Notes: generated by a model not told the origin, from the sequence alone. DNA of 8,421 nt from an uncultured Porphyromonadaceae bacterium (GCA_938027385.1 CALJBF010000192.1:1-8421), one strand, 5' to 3'; shown: positions 1 to 6,769, counted from the stretch's first letter. A program made the numbers and translations.

Positions 1-27
1 GCCCACATCTGTTAAGTTAATAGCATT

Positions 28-50
28 GGGTCGCTACATGTAGCGACCGC
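28..50. repeat. Palindromic repeat, copy 1 (inverted relative to copy 2)
   Basis: Positions 29-48 read GGTCGCTACATGTAGCGACC, a perfect 20-base palindrome that can fold as an 8-bp stem with a CATG loop. With its flanks (28-50) it is the exact reverse complement of the 23 bases at 92-114. It lies outside any gene, left of the lipoprotein gene. There is no T-run on either side, so it is not a typical intrinsic terminator. It could be a dispersed REP-like palindrome, half of a small non-autonomous element, or a protein-binding site. The repeat is seen directly; the role is unknown. Confidence 0.85.
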
Positions 51-91
51 CACCGGGAACAATCGGTAAATTACTGAAGTTCAATTGGTAA

Positions 92-114
92 GCGGTCGCT
101 ACATGTAGCGACCC
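92..114. repeat. Palindromic repeat, copy 2
   Basis: The same 20-base palindrome is at 94-113. The shared unit extends to 92-114 and faces the opposite way from copy 1, so the two copies bracket 41 bases (51-91). Inside that spacer are two near-identical 10-mers in direct orientation, CAATCGGTAA (60-69) and CAATTGGTAA (82-91); the second abuts copy 2. The palindrome centres are 65 bases apart. The arrangement resembles paired REP elements (BIME-like) or terminal inverted repeats of a very short element, but no transposase is visible in the window. Confidence 0.85.
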
Positions 115-167
115 TACAATTAAAAGATGAATAGGTACGTGTCGAAACCGCTGATTTGTGCATTTTG

Positions 168-202
168 ACACGCCCTCAATGCTCCTGGTATGGGGAGGGT
201 GT
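168..202 (-). terminator. Possible transcription end hairpin of the lipoprotein gene
   Basis: Arms ACACGCCCTC (168-177) and GAGGGTGT (195-202) pair with a two-base bulge, around a loop of 17 bases. The hairpin begins at the last base of the lipoprotein stop codon, where a terminator would be expected. Downstream on the minus strand the sequence is only CAAAATG, with no U-tract, so intrinsic termination is doubtful. It may instead protect the 3' end of the mRNA. Confidence 0.35.
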
Positions 203-819
203 TATTTTGTGCGATACTGGGGGAGCAGGGGAACGGGGAATTTCGAGAACAGGGTCTGTACGGCCTGGGCGATACCCGAAAGGTTGCGGTAGCCTGACTG
301 CTGGCCGTTATCGAGTATGGTAGCCACGGATGCCGAGTAGAGCGGGGTCTTGGTGTCGACATTCACGAAGTCCATGGTCAGCACACCCTCTTTGTATATG
401 CCGGTGATTACCTGGGCGTTCGAGTAGTATCCGGGATTCCAGTACGGGCCGTAGTTATAGCGCGGCCACATGTAATACGGATAATACGGACCGTTGTAGG
501 GGAACCAGCCCGGCTGTACAAGTGGCTCGGTGGAGATTTCGCGGTGTGTGGTCACGGCGATATTGATGAGCAACGGTGACTGGGCACTCTCGGTGAACCC
601 GCGCATCTCCATCTCCTGTCTGATGGCGGCGGCGATATTGTAATATGTCACTGATTCCATGCCCGGAGGGAGCGAACCCATATCGGGGGTGACGATACGG
701 AACGTGGAATATTGCGATAGATTCGCGCCGTTGTAGGTCTCGCTGTTGACCAGCTGATAGGGCGAGCATCCTGTCAGCAAAGCCATAACGGCGACAACAA
801 GAAACAGATATTTTTTCAT
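202..819 (-). CDS. DUF4136-family lipoprotein
   Basis: The product is a 205-residue lipoprotein. A short basic N-terminus (MKKY), a hydrophobic stretch and the lipobox LLTGC place the lipidated cysteine at residue 18, so it is predicted to be exported and anchored in a membrane facing the periplasm. The residues after the cysteine (SPYQLVNSE) lack the lysine/acidic surface-export signal known from Bacteroidota. The segment around residues 33-95 (SQYSTFRIV, then an Ala/Glu-rich helix, then LLINIAV) and the C-terminal 150-190 region fit DUF4136, a family without a known biochemical function. Residues 104-132 are unusually rich in Tyr, Pro and Trp. The ATG at 819 is supported by the signal peptide directly following it. 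It lies 84 bases downstream of the phosphatase gene on the same strand, so co-transcription is possible. Family assignment rests on overall pattern, not a search. Confidence 0.85.
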   Translation of the reverse strand: MKKYLFLVVAVMALLTGCSPYQLVNSETYNGANLSQYSTFRIVTPDMGSLPPGMESVTYYNIAAAIRQEMEMRGFTESAQSPLLINIAVTTHREISTEPLVQPGWFPYNGPYYPYYMWPRYNYGPYWNPGYYSNAQVITGIYKEGVLTMDFVNVDTKTPLYSASVATILDNGQQSGYRNLSGIAQAVQTLFSKFPVPLLPQYRTK

Positions 820-821
820 GA

Positions 822-865
822 CTCGTGAAGTTAAAACGTTTATTCATATAACGTTTTGTCACGAG
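822..865. promoter_or_regulatory. Two-part inverted repeat abutting the lipoprotein start codon
   Basis: CTCGTGA (822-828) pairs with TCACGAG (859-865), and inside it AAAACGTT (833-840) pairs with AACGTTTT (850-857). This gives stems of 7 and 8 bp separated by an asymmetric internal loop (4 versus 1 base), with a 9-base apical loop. The structure ends two bases from the ATG of the lipoprotein gene (819). It could act as DNA, as an operator for a dimeric regulator, or as an mRNA hairpin covering the ribosome entry site. No TAnnTTTG box is visible around it. Confidence 0.6.
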
Positions 866-903
866 AAACGGTTTATGGCCGCCGCGCAGCCGCTTATCCG
901 TTT
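866..903 (-). terminator. Weak inverted repeat after the phosphatase stop codon
   Basis: AAACGG (866-871) and CCGTTT (898-903) are complementary, and the GC-rich interval between them contains short self-complementary runs. On the minus strand it begins immediately after the phosphatase TAA (904-906). No U-tract follows, so this is at best a weak terminator or processing site. Confidence 0.25.
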
Positions 904-1551
904 TTATACGTTGGCGAACAAAGCGGCGACGGTTTCGTAATCCACATCGGCAAGCGACGATACAACGAGGTCGGCCTTACCCGCTATGGATTCCGCCAGA
1001 TTGGTAGTGGCTATCCCCACGACCCTGGCGCCGGCACGCCGCCCCGACTCAAGTCCCTGAAATGAATCCTCGAACACCACAGCATCGGCCGGCGAGCATC
1101 CGCACCGCGCCGCCCCCACAAGATAAGGTTCGGGGTGAGGCTTGGAATGTGTCACGTCGGCGGCGGTGATGATGTGGTCGAAGTGTCCTTTGAAATCAGG
1201 ATGCTGGGCGAAAAGGAAACGCATCTTCTTTTCATCTGAACTGGTCACGATCACTGTGGCTATGCCGCGTGCCCGTAGACTGTCGACAAACTCAAGCGCG
1301 CCGTCGAACACAGGGTAGACAATCTCGTTCTCGAACTGATGCAACAGCCTGTCGACGTCGGCGCGTACTGCCGGCTCCGAAAAATGGGTCTCAAGAATCT
1401 CGACAAGCGTGGTACCCTTGATGTCTTGTGCGAAGGTGGGCGACGGCAGGTGATGCACACGGCCCACTTCGGCCCAGAATTGCGTGTAAAGAGTCTCAGA
1501 GTCAATCAGCACTCCGTCAAGGTCAAATAATGCGGCTTTAAACTGTGGCAT
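904..1551 (-). CDS. HAD-superfamily phosphatase, beta-phosphoglucomutase-like
   Basis: The 215-residue protein has the complete HAD catalytic set. Motif I is FDLDGVLIDSE, with the nucleophile Asp10 and acid/base Asp12. Motif II is VIVTSS (Thr103/Ser104), motif III is the Lys137 of HSKPHPEPY, and motif IV is VFEDSFQGLESG (Glu161/Asp162 for Mg2+). Between motifs I and II, residues 17-90 form the helical cap of subfamily IA. The 'DGVLIDSE' and 'FEDSxxGxxAG'-type motifs are typical of the beta-phosphoglucomutase / sugar-phosphate phosphatase branch, but the substrate cannot be read from sequence; a cytosolic phosphate monoesterase acting on a sugar phosphate or other small metabolite is most likely. 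Length is normal. The ATG at 1551 immediately precedes motif I, and a TAnnTTTG box lies about 25 bases upstream. It is divergent from the MATE exporter. Confidence 0.92.
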   Translation of the reverse strand: MPQFKAALFDLDGVLIDSETLYTQFWAEVGRVHHLPSPTFAQDIKGTTLVEILETHFSEPAVRADVDRLLHQFENEIVYPVFDGALEFVDSLRARGIATVIVTSSDEKKMRFLFAQHPDFKGHFDHIITAADVTHSKPHPEPYLVGAARCGCSPADAVVFEDSFQGLESGRRAGARVVGIATTNLAESIAGKADLVVSSLADVDYETVAALFANV

Positions 1552-1573
1552 ACGGTTCTGTGTTTCGAGGGGG

Positions 1574-1581
1574 CAAATTTA
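1574..1581 (-). promoter_or_regulatory. Putative -7 promoter box for the phosphatase gene
   Basis: On the minus strand this reads TAAATTTG, an exact match to the Bacteroidota -7 consensus TAnnTTTG. It lies 22 bases upstream of the phosphatase ATG, giving a short 5' leader. No clear TTTG-like -33 element is found 19-21 bases further upstream, so the call rests on the -7 box and location. Confidence 0.5.
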
Positions 1582-1616
1582 GCAATTTATAACATGAAAT
1601 CACCATTCTTTTTTGT

Positions 1617-1624
1617 TAATTTTG
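1617..1624 (+). promoter_or_regulatory. Putative -7 promoter box for the MATE-oxidoreductase pair
   Basis: TAATTTTG matches TAnnTTTG exactly and sits 18 bases before the ATG at 1643, leaving a leader of only about 10-15 bases. It also argues against using the TTG at 1613 as the start codon, because that codon would lie at or before the transcription start. A -33 element is not evident. Confidence 0.5.
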
Positions 1625-1642
1625 TGTCAATTTGAATCACTA

Positions 1643-3097
1643 ATGCTTGCCTCCACCTCAGATTCACCATTGATTCCTGACGGTCCGCGCGACTCGGCCC
1701 CGTCAGTGAAGACTGATCAGAGCCCGGCCACACTTGGCACCGCTCCGATCGGGAGGCTGCTGCTCAAATATTCCGTACCGGCCATCATAGCAAGTGTGGC
1801 CGTGTCGTTCTACAATATAATCGACTCAATCTTCATCGGTCGCGGTGTGGGCGCCATGGCCATAGCCGGGCTTGCCATCACCTTCCCGCTGATGAACCTG
1901 GTGAACGCCTTCTGTACTCTGATAGCCTCAGGCGGCGCGACAATCAGTTCAATCTATCTCGGCCAGCAAAAAATCGACAAGGCCACGGCGACTGTAAACA
2001 ACGTGATGTTGCTATGTCTGGTCAATTCGGTGTTTTTCGGCGCGCTTGCCCTGATTTTCCTTGACCCAGTGCTCCGGCTTTTCGGCGCCACGGAGGCAAC
2101 CATACGGTATGCCGCCGAATTCATGCGCGTGATACTCTGGGGAACACCGCTGACTTTCGTGTTCATAGGGCTGAACAATCTTATGAGGGCCACGGGCTAT
2201 CCGCGCAAAGCCATGGTATCGGCACTGCTGTCGGTGGTGGCGAATGTGGTTCTCGCCCCGCTGTTCATCTATACTTTCGACTTGGGAATCGCCGGCGCCG
2301 CCGAGGCCACTCTGATAGGGCAGGGAATTGCATTCATCTGGGTGCTGTCGCATTTCATGTCAAAGAGAAGCTACGTGCATTTCCAGTGGAACAAAAGCTG
2401 GTTCGACTGGTCGATAGTAAAACGTATCTACGGCATCGGACTGTCGCCGTTTTTCATGAACGTGACCGCCTGCGTGGTGGTGGTGTTCCTGAACAAATCA
2501 CTGCTTGACTACGGTGGTGACCGCGGCGACCTTGCCGTGGGCGCCTACGGCATACTCAACCGCGTGACAATGGTGTTCATCATGGTCACGTTCGGCGTCA
2601 CTCAGGGCATGCAGCCTATACTTGGTTACAACTGGGGGGCCGAGAACTGGCCGCGTGTCAAAGCCACTCTGAAGAAAGGCATCGTCATCGGCGTTTCCGT
2701 GACCACGCTCGGATTCATAGTAACCCAGTGTTTCCCTGATCAACTGGCATCGCTCTTTACTACCGACAGTGAGCTTATAGCGATGGCGCACGACGGATTC
2801 CGCATATTCTTCATCTGCTATCCCGTAGTAGGGGCGCAGGTTGTAATACAGAACTATTTCCAGTCTATCGGCAAACCACGACTGTCGATATTCCTGTCAC
2901 TGACCAGGCAACTGCTCTTCCTGCTGCCGTTCCTGTTCGTACTTCCGCCGTTACTGGGTATCGACGGCGTGTGGGCCTCGATGGCAGGCAGTGACATGCT
3001 TGCGTTCATAGTGGCAGTGATAACCATACTTGTCATGCTCCACAGACAGAAACAAAATCCATTCGGCAATGCAACACGACATACAGTTACGAATTGA
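1643..3097 (+). CDS. MATE-family multidrug/organic cation efflux transporter, MepA-like
   Basis: A 484-residue inner-membrane exporter of the MATE family, which uses a Na+ or H+ gradient to expel cationic drugs or metabolites. After a hydrophilic N-terminal tail of about 35 residues, around twelve hydrophobic segments follow, in two halves of about six that meet near residue 240-260. Recognisable family stretches are LLKYSVPAIIASV (39-51), the DSIFIGRGVG stretch (61-70), LNNLMRATGYPRKAM (178-192), QPILGYNWGA (324-333, in the second half) and NYFQSIGKPRLS (404-415). These resemble the MepA-like branch of the DinF/NorM group. Length is at the upper end of the usual 440-480. I start at ATG 1643, not the in-frame TTG at 1613, because a promoter box overlaps the latter. 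Its end overlaps the oxidoreductase gene by 29 bases, so the two are probably one transcript. Substrate is unknown. Confidence 0.93.
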   Translation: MLASTSDSPLIPDGPRDSAPSVKTDQSPATLGTAPIGRLLLKYSVPAIIASVAVSFYNIIDSIFIGRGVGAMAIAGLAITFPLMNLVNAFCTLIASGGATISSIYLGQQKIDKATATVNNVMLLCLVNSVFFGALALIFLDPVLRLFGATEATIRYAAEFMRVILWGTPLTFVFIGLNNLMRATGYPRKAMVSALLSVVANVVLAPLFIYTFDLGIAGAAEATLIGQGIAFIWVLSHFMSKRSYVHFQWNKSWFDWSIVKRIYGIGLSPFFMNVTACVVVVFLNKSLLDYGGDRGDLAVGAYGILNRVTMVFIMVTFGVTQGMQPILGYNWGAENWPRVKATLKKGIVIGVSVTTLGFIVTQCFPDQLASLFTTDSELIAMAHDGFRIFFICYPVVGAQVVIQNYFQSIGKPRLSIFLSLTRQLLFLLPFLFVLPPLLGIDGVWASMAGSDMLAFIVAVITILVMLHRQKQNPFGNATRHTVTN

Positions 3098-4646
3098 ACC
3101 GCAGGACGCCGGGTCTGATTCGCGGCTCAAAGCCGCCGCCGCACGTCAGCTCGGCATTGCGCCGGCGCACATAAACGCAGTGAGGGTGATACGCCGTTCG
3201 GTCGACGGGCGTCAGCGCCGCGTAATGATGAACCTAACCCTGCGTGTATGGGTCTACGAAACGCCGGCCGAGAGCCAGTTGAAACCTGAAAACTATACAG
3301 TGTTGCCCGACAATGCCCCACAGGGGGTGATTGTCGGAGCCGGGCCGGGCGGACTGTTTGCCGCGCTGCGCCTGATACAGCTCGGCATCCGGCCCGTCGT
3401 GCTTGAACGGGGCAAAAGCGTTGACCGGCGTGCCGCCGACATGGCCGCCATAGCCCGGCAGGGTGTGGTTGACCCGGACTCGAACTACTGTTTCGGCGAG
3501 GGTGGTGCCGGCGCGTATTCAGACGGCAAACTTTTTACCCGCAGCAAGAAGCGCGGCCCTGTCGACAAGATACTGCACATTCTCGTACAGCATGGCGCGA
3601 AAGAGGAGATTCTTGTCGATGCGCATCCGCACATCGGCACCGACCGGCTACCGCTTGTCGTCAAGGCCATACGCGAGACCATTATAAGATGTGGCGGCGA
3701 TGTGCGTTTCCAGACCCGTGCCGAGCGCCTTATCATAGAAGATGGCGCTGTGAAGGGTGTGGTAACGGCCCAAGGCGAAACCATAAAGGGACCGGTCATT
3801 CTGGCCACAGGGCATTCGGCCCGCGATGTTTACCGCTCACTTATGAATTCGGGCGTTGAGATACAACCGAAGGGCATAGCTATAGGCGTGCGTCTTGAAC
3901 ATCCCCAGAAACTTATAGACCGGCTGCAGTATCATTGCCGGGGCGACCGCGGCCCGTATCTGCCTGCGGCCGAATACTCGTTGCTCACACGTGTTGACGA
4001 CCGGGCCGTATATTCGTTCTGCATGTGCCCCGGTGGTGTAATAGTCCCTGCCGCCACAGCTCCGGGCGAGCTTGTCGTTAACGGCATGTCGGCCTCTGCA
4101 CGCGCCGGTCGCTGGGCAAACTCGGGCATGGTGGTGGAGATTCTGCCCGAAGATATTCCCGCCGAATATGAGAAATACGGTCCGCTGAAAGTTATGGAAT
4201 ACCAGCACACGGTGGAAACGGCATATTTCAACGACAGCCGCAGTCAGAACTCGCCTGCCCAGCGGATGACCGATTTTGTCGGGGGAAGACCCTCTGACAC
4301 GCTGCCCCCCACATCATACGCCCCCGGGATTCATCCGGGGCGTGTCGACCTATTGTTGCCCGAGCCGGTGAGCCGCCGTCTGCGCCGGGGATTCCGCGAT
4401 TTTGACCGTAAACGCCCCGGTTTCCTCTCCCCTGAGGCCACGGTAATCGGTGCCGAGACGCGCACATCGTCGCCGGTGCGTATCCCCAGAGACAAGGAAA
4501 CCCTGCAACACATTTCGGTTGCAGGGCTGTATCCTTGCGGCGAGGGTGCCGGCTATGCCGGCGGAATCGTCTCGGCCGCTATCGACGGCGACAGATGTGC
4601 CGAGGCGCTGGCATCATACATAGCCGCGGACAATGCCACGGCGTGA
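3069..4646 (+). CDS. NAD(P)/FAD-dependent oxidoreductase, COG2509-like
   Basis: The 525-residue cytosolic flavoprotein has an N-terminal domain of about 80 residues (MQHDIQLRIEP onward), a Rossmann dinucleotide motif VIVGAGPGG (87-95) and the acidic end of the second strand in VVLERG (Glu113). It also has FGEGGAGAYSDGKL (142-155) and ATGHSARD (246-253). A C-terminal FAD-contacting segment LYPCGEGAGYAGG (487-499) completes the fold. This architecture matches a widespread family of uncharacterised FAD-dependent dehydrogenases (COG2509), for which a substrate has not been established to my knowledge. The ATG at 3069 is chosen because the conserved N-terminal domain starts there; an in-frame ATG at 3030 would add 13 residues and lengthen the overlap with the MATE gene to 68 bases. 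Translation is probably coupled to the exporter. The last 33 bases overlap lpxA on the other strand. Confidence 0.9.
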   Translation: MQHDIQLRIEPQDAGSDSRLKAAAARQLGIAPAHINAVRVIRRSVDGRQRRVMMNLTLRVWVYETPAESQLKPENYTVLPDNAPQGVIVGAGPGGLFAALRLIQLGIRPVVLERGKSVDRRAADMAAIARQGVVDPDSNYCFGEGGAGAYSDGKLFTRSKKRGPVDKILHILVQHGAKEEILVDAHPHIGTDRLPLVVKAIRETIIRCGGDVRFQTRAERLIIEDGAVKGVVTAQGETIKGPVILATGHSARDVYRSLMNSGVEIQPKGIAIGVRLEHPQKLIDRLQYHCRGDRGPYLPAAEYSLLTRVDDRAVYSFCMCPGGVIVPAATAPGELVVNGMSASARAGRWANSGMVVEILPEDIPAEYEKYGPLKVMEYQHTVETAYFNDSRSQNSPAQRMTDFVGGRPSDTLPPTSYAPGIHPGRVDLLLPEPVSRRLRRGFRDFDRKRPGFLSPEATVIGAETRTSSPVRIPRDKETLQHISVAGLYPCGEGAGYAGGIVSAAIDGDRCAEALASYIAADNATA

Positions 4647-5390
4647 GTTGCGTATGAACTCTATGATCTGGTCGCGCTCGGGGGTTGCGGGGAGTTCGGC
4701 CTCGATACGGTCAACGGCGTCTGAAACGTTCAGGCGCGACAGATAGAGGTAGCGGTATATCTCCTGGATGTCGCGAATCTGGTCGTTGGTGAAGTTGCGG
4801 CGGCGCAGGCCAATTGAGTTTATACCGGTGTAGGCGATGGGGTCGCGGCCGGCTTTCACGAAAGGAGGGATATCTTTGTTTATGCGCGAGCCGCCCTGGA
4901 TCATGATGTGCGCTCCCAGATGGCAGAACTGGTGGATCAGCGTGCCCCCGCCGATAACGGCGAAATCGTCAATCTGCACCTCGCCGGCTACCTGCGTGGC
5001 GTTCGACATAATCACATTGTTCCCCAGCGTCACATCGTGCGCCACATGGCAGTAGGCCATGATGAGGCAGTTGTTGCCCACGACGGTGCGCCCTTTCGAT
5101 GCGGTGCCGCGGTTGATGGTGACGCATTCGCGTATTGTGGTGTTGTCGCCGATCACGGCCACGGTATCCTCGCCTTTGAACTTGAGGTCCTGGGGGATGC
5201 CGGAGATTACCGCGCCGGGGAATATGTTGCAATGACGGCCGATGCGCGCGCCCTCCATGATCGTCACGTTCGATCCGATGTGCGTGCCTTCGCCGATCTC
5301 TACATTCGCGTCAATTGTTACAAACGGCTCGATTACCACCGAGGGGTGGATTTTCGCGGCCGGATGAATATATGCAAAGGGCTGTTTCAT
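4614..5390 (-). CDS. lpxA: UDP-N-acetylglucosamine O-acyltransferase (acyl-ACP dependent)
   Basis: LpxA transfers a 3-hydroxyacyl chain from ACP to the 3-OH of UDP-GlcNAc, the first step of lipid A synthesis, in the cytosol. The 258 residues (E. coli 262) consist of hexapeptide repeats from about residue 10 to 175, forming a left-handed beta-helix, then a helical C-terminal domain (about 190-258) with the conserved INSIGLRRRNF. The catalytic histidine is His118 in CHVAHD (E. coli His125 by remembered alignment); His115 and His153 also match E. coli His122 and His160. The acyl-chain 'ruler' glycine (E. coli Gly173) aligns with Gly166, compatible with a long acyl chain. The position of E. coli His144 is Glu137 here. 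The start ATG overlaps the lpxC/fabZ stop as ATGA, indicating coupled translation. Its tail overlaps the oxidoreductase gene convergently, and no terminator is visible after its stop. Confidence 0.97.
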   Translation of the reverse strand: MKQPFAYIHPAAKIHPSVVIEPFVTIDANVEIGEGTHIGSNVTIMEGARIGRHCNIFPGAVISGIPQDLKFKGEDTVAVIGDNTTIRECVTINRGTASKGRTVVGNNCLIMAYCHVAHDVTLGNNVIMSNATQVAGEVQIDDFAVIGGGTLIHQFCHLGAHIMIQGGSRINKDIPPFVKAGRDPIAYTGINSIGLRRRNFTNDQIRDIQEIYRYLYLSRLNVSDAVDRIEAELPATPERDQIIEFIRNSRRGIVRGYV

Positions 5391-6769
5391 TTGTTTTTGA
5401 CAATCTGGGCCATGAACTCACATTCGCAAACGATTCTGTCGCCGACAAAGGCCACACCCTTCATGAGGGCGCATCCGCGGCGCAGAGGTGTCATGAACGA
5501 CACGTGGAAGAGCAGGGTGTCGCCGGGCACAACTTTCTGGCGGAACTTCACGTTGTCGATCTTCATGAAGTAGGTCGAGTATTTTTCGGGATCCTCGATA
5601 GAGCCGAGCACGAGCAGACCGCCGGTCTGCGCCATGGCCTCGACAAGCAGCACGCCGGGCATGACGGGTTCCTGGGGAAAATGCCCCTGGAAGAAAGGCT
5701 CGTTTACGGAGACGTTCTTTACGCCGACGATGTATGACTCGCCTTGTTCTATTATTTTGTCGACCAGTAGCATCGGGTAGCGGTGGGGAAGATGCTCACG
5801 GATCTGGTTGATGTCCATCAGCGGAGCCTGCGACGGGTTGTAGAGCGGAGCCTGCAGTTCCTGACGCTTGATTTCCTTACGAATCTGTTTGGCGAATTTC
5901 GTGTTGATTGAATGTCCGGGGCGTGATGCGATGATGCGGCCCTTGAGCGGACGGCCGATGAGGGCCACGTCGCCCATCACGTCAAGCAGTTTGTGGCGTG
6001 CGGGTTCGTTGTCGAATTTCAGAGGAGTGTTGGAAATGCATCCGAACTCGGTGACCTTCATAGGGGGGAGACCCATCAGCGACGAGATGTGGTCAAGGTG
6101 CTCCTGCGACATTTCGCGGTCGTAGATGACGATGGCATTGTCGAGGTCGCCACCCTTGATGAGGTTGGCCTGGAGCAGCGGCTCGATTTCGCGCACGAAC
6201 ACGAAAGTGCGGCTTGCGGCAATCTGGTCGTTGAAGTCGGCGATGTTCTCAAGACGTGCAAACTGGTTTGTCAGCACCGGTGAGTCGTATGAGATCATCA
6301 CGTCGATCGAAAAGTCATTGTCGGGAAGAACGGTAAGGTGGGCGCCGGTCTCAGGGTCGCGTACCTCAATCTTGTGCTTTACGACGTAGTAGTTCTTATC
6401 GGCGTTCTGCTCGGTTGTGCCCACGCGCTCGATGTTCTCGCTGAATACGCGGGCCGAGCCGTCGATGATGGGGAGCTCGGGAGCGTTGACCTTGATAAGG
6501 CAGTTGTCGATGCCGGCGGCATATAGGGCTGCCAGAGCGTGCTCGATGGTCGACACGCGCACGTCTCCGCGCTCAATCACTGTGCCGCGGTCAGTCTGGG
6601 TGACATTCTCTGCCACGGCATCGATTACCGGCTGGTCGGGCATGTCGACACGCTGTATCTTGTATCCGTGGTTCTCAGGAGCAGGGAGGAAGGTGGCCTC
6701 GATGTCGAGGCCTGTATGCAGGCCTTTTCCTTTGACAGAAAATTCGCCGCTAAGGGTGATCTGTTTCAT
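5387..6769 (-). CDS. lpxC/fabZ: Bifunctional LpxC deacetylase / FabZ 3-hydroxyacyl-ACP dehydratase
   Basis: A 460-residue fusion typical of Bacteroidota. Residues 1 to about 305 are LpxC, the Zn2+-dependent deacetylase that commits UDP-3-O-acyl-GlcNAc to lipid A. Zinc ligands are His77 (STIEHALAALYAAG), His259 and Asp263 (HKLLD). The general base is Glu76 and the second catalytic histidine is His286 (GHSINTKFA). Residues from about 310 are FabZ, the hot-dog-fold dehydratase of type II fatty acid synthesis. They include LPHRYPMLLVDKI (327-339), with catalytic His363 in FFQGHFPQEPVMPG and Glu377 in LLVEAMAQTGG. All active-site residues of both halves are present, so both activities are expected. 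The linker around 298-315 is short and basic, then Pro/Gln-rich. The gene starts 14 bases after lpxD ends and overlaps lpxA by four bases. In other Gram-negatives the two halves are separate genes; here one protein both consumes the lipid A intermediate and competes for 3-hydroxyacyl-ACP. Confidence 0.98.
   Translation of the reverse strand: MKQITLSGEFSVKGKGLHTGLDIEATFLPAPENHGYKIQRVDMPDQPVIDAVAENVTQTDRGTVIERGDVRVSTIEHALAALYAAGIDNCLIKVNAPELPIIDGSARVFSENIERVGTTEQNADKNYYVVKHKIEVRDPETGAHLTVLPDNDFSIDVMISYDSPVLTNQFARLENIADFNDQIAASRTFVFVREIEPLLQANLIKGGDLDNAIVIYDREMSQEHLDHISSLMGLPPMKVTEFGCISNTPLKFDNEPARHKLLDVMGDVALIGRPLKGRIIASRPGHSINTKFAKQIRKEIKRQELQAPLYNPSQAPLMDINQIREHLPHRYPMLLVDKIIEQGESYIVGVKNVSVNEPFFQGHFPQEPVMPGVLLVEAMAQTGGLLVLGSIEDPEKYSTYFMKIDNVKFRQKVVPGDTLLFHVSFMTPLRRGCALMKGVAFVGDRIVCECEFMAQIVKNK

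Noticed and set aside
28..114. The twin repeats as the start of a CRISPR array
   Set aside because: There are only two copies, they are in inverted orientation, each is fully palindromic, and no cas gene is present.
1613..1642. Upstream TTG start for the MATE gene, adding ten residues
   Set aside because: The codon lies at the edge of an exact TAnnTTTG promoter box, so it would not be in the transcript; the ATG at 1643 is the better start.
3030..3068. Upstream ATG for the oxidoreductase, adding 13 residues
   Set aside because: The added residues (MSCSTDRNKIHSA) look like read-through of the exporter region, and the family-like N-terminus begins at the second Met; kept as an alternative only.
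4318..4344. GC-rich inverted repeat inside the oxidoreductase gene
   Set aside because: It is imperfect, lacks a T-run, and lies in a coding stretch (YAPGIHPGRVD) whose Pro/Gly/Arg codons explain the GC-rich symmetry.
4908..5573. A 221-codon open frame on the plus strand, antisense to lpxA and the FabZ half
   Set aside because: The His/Arg/Asp-rich product has no domain features, and the opposite strand encodes well-conserved hexapeptide repeats; it is a shadow frame.
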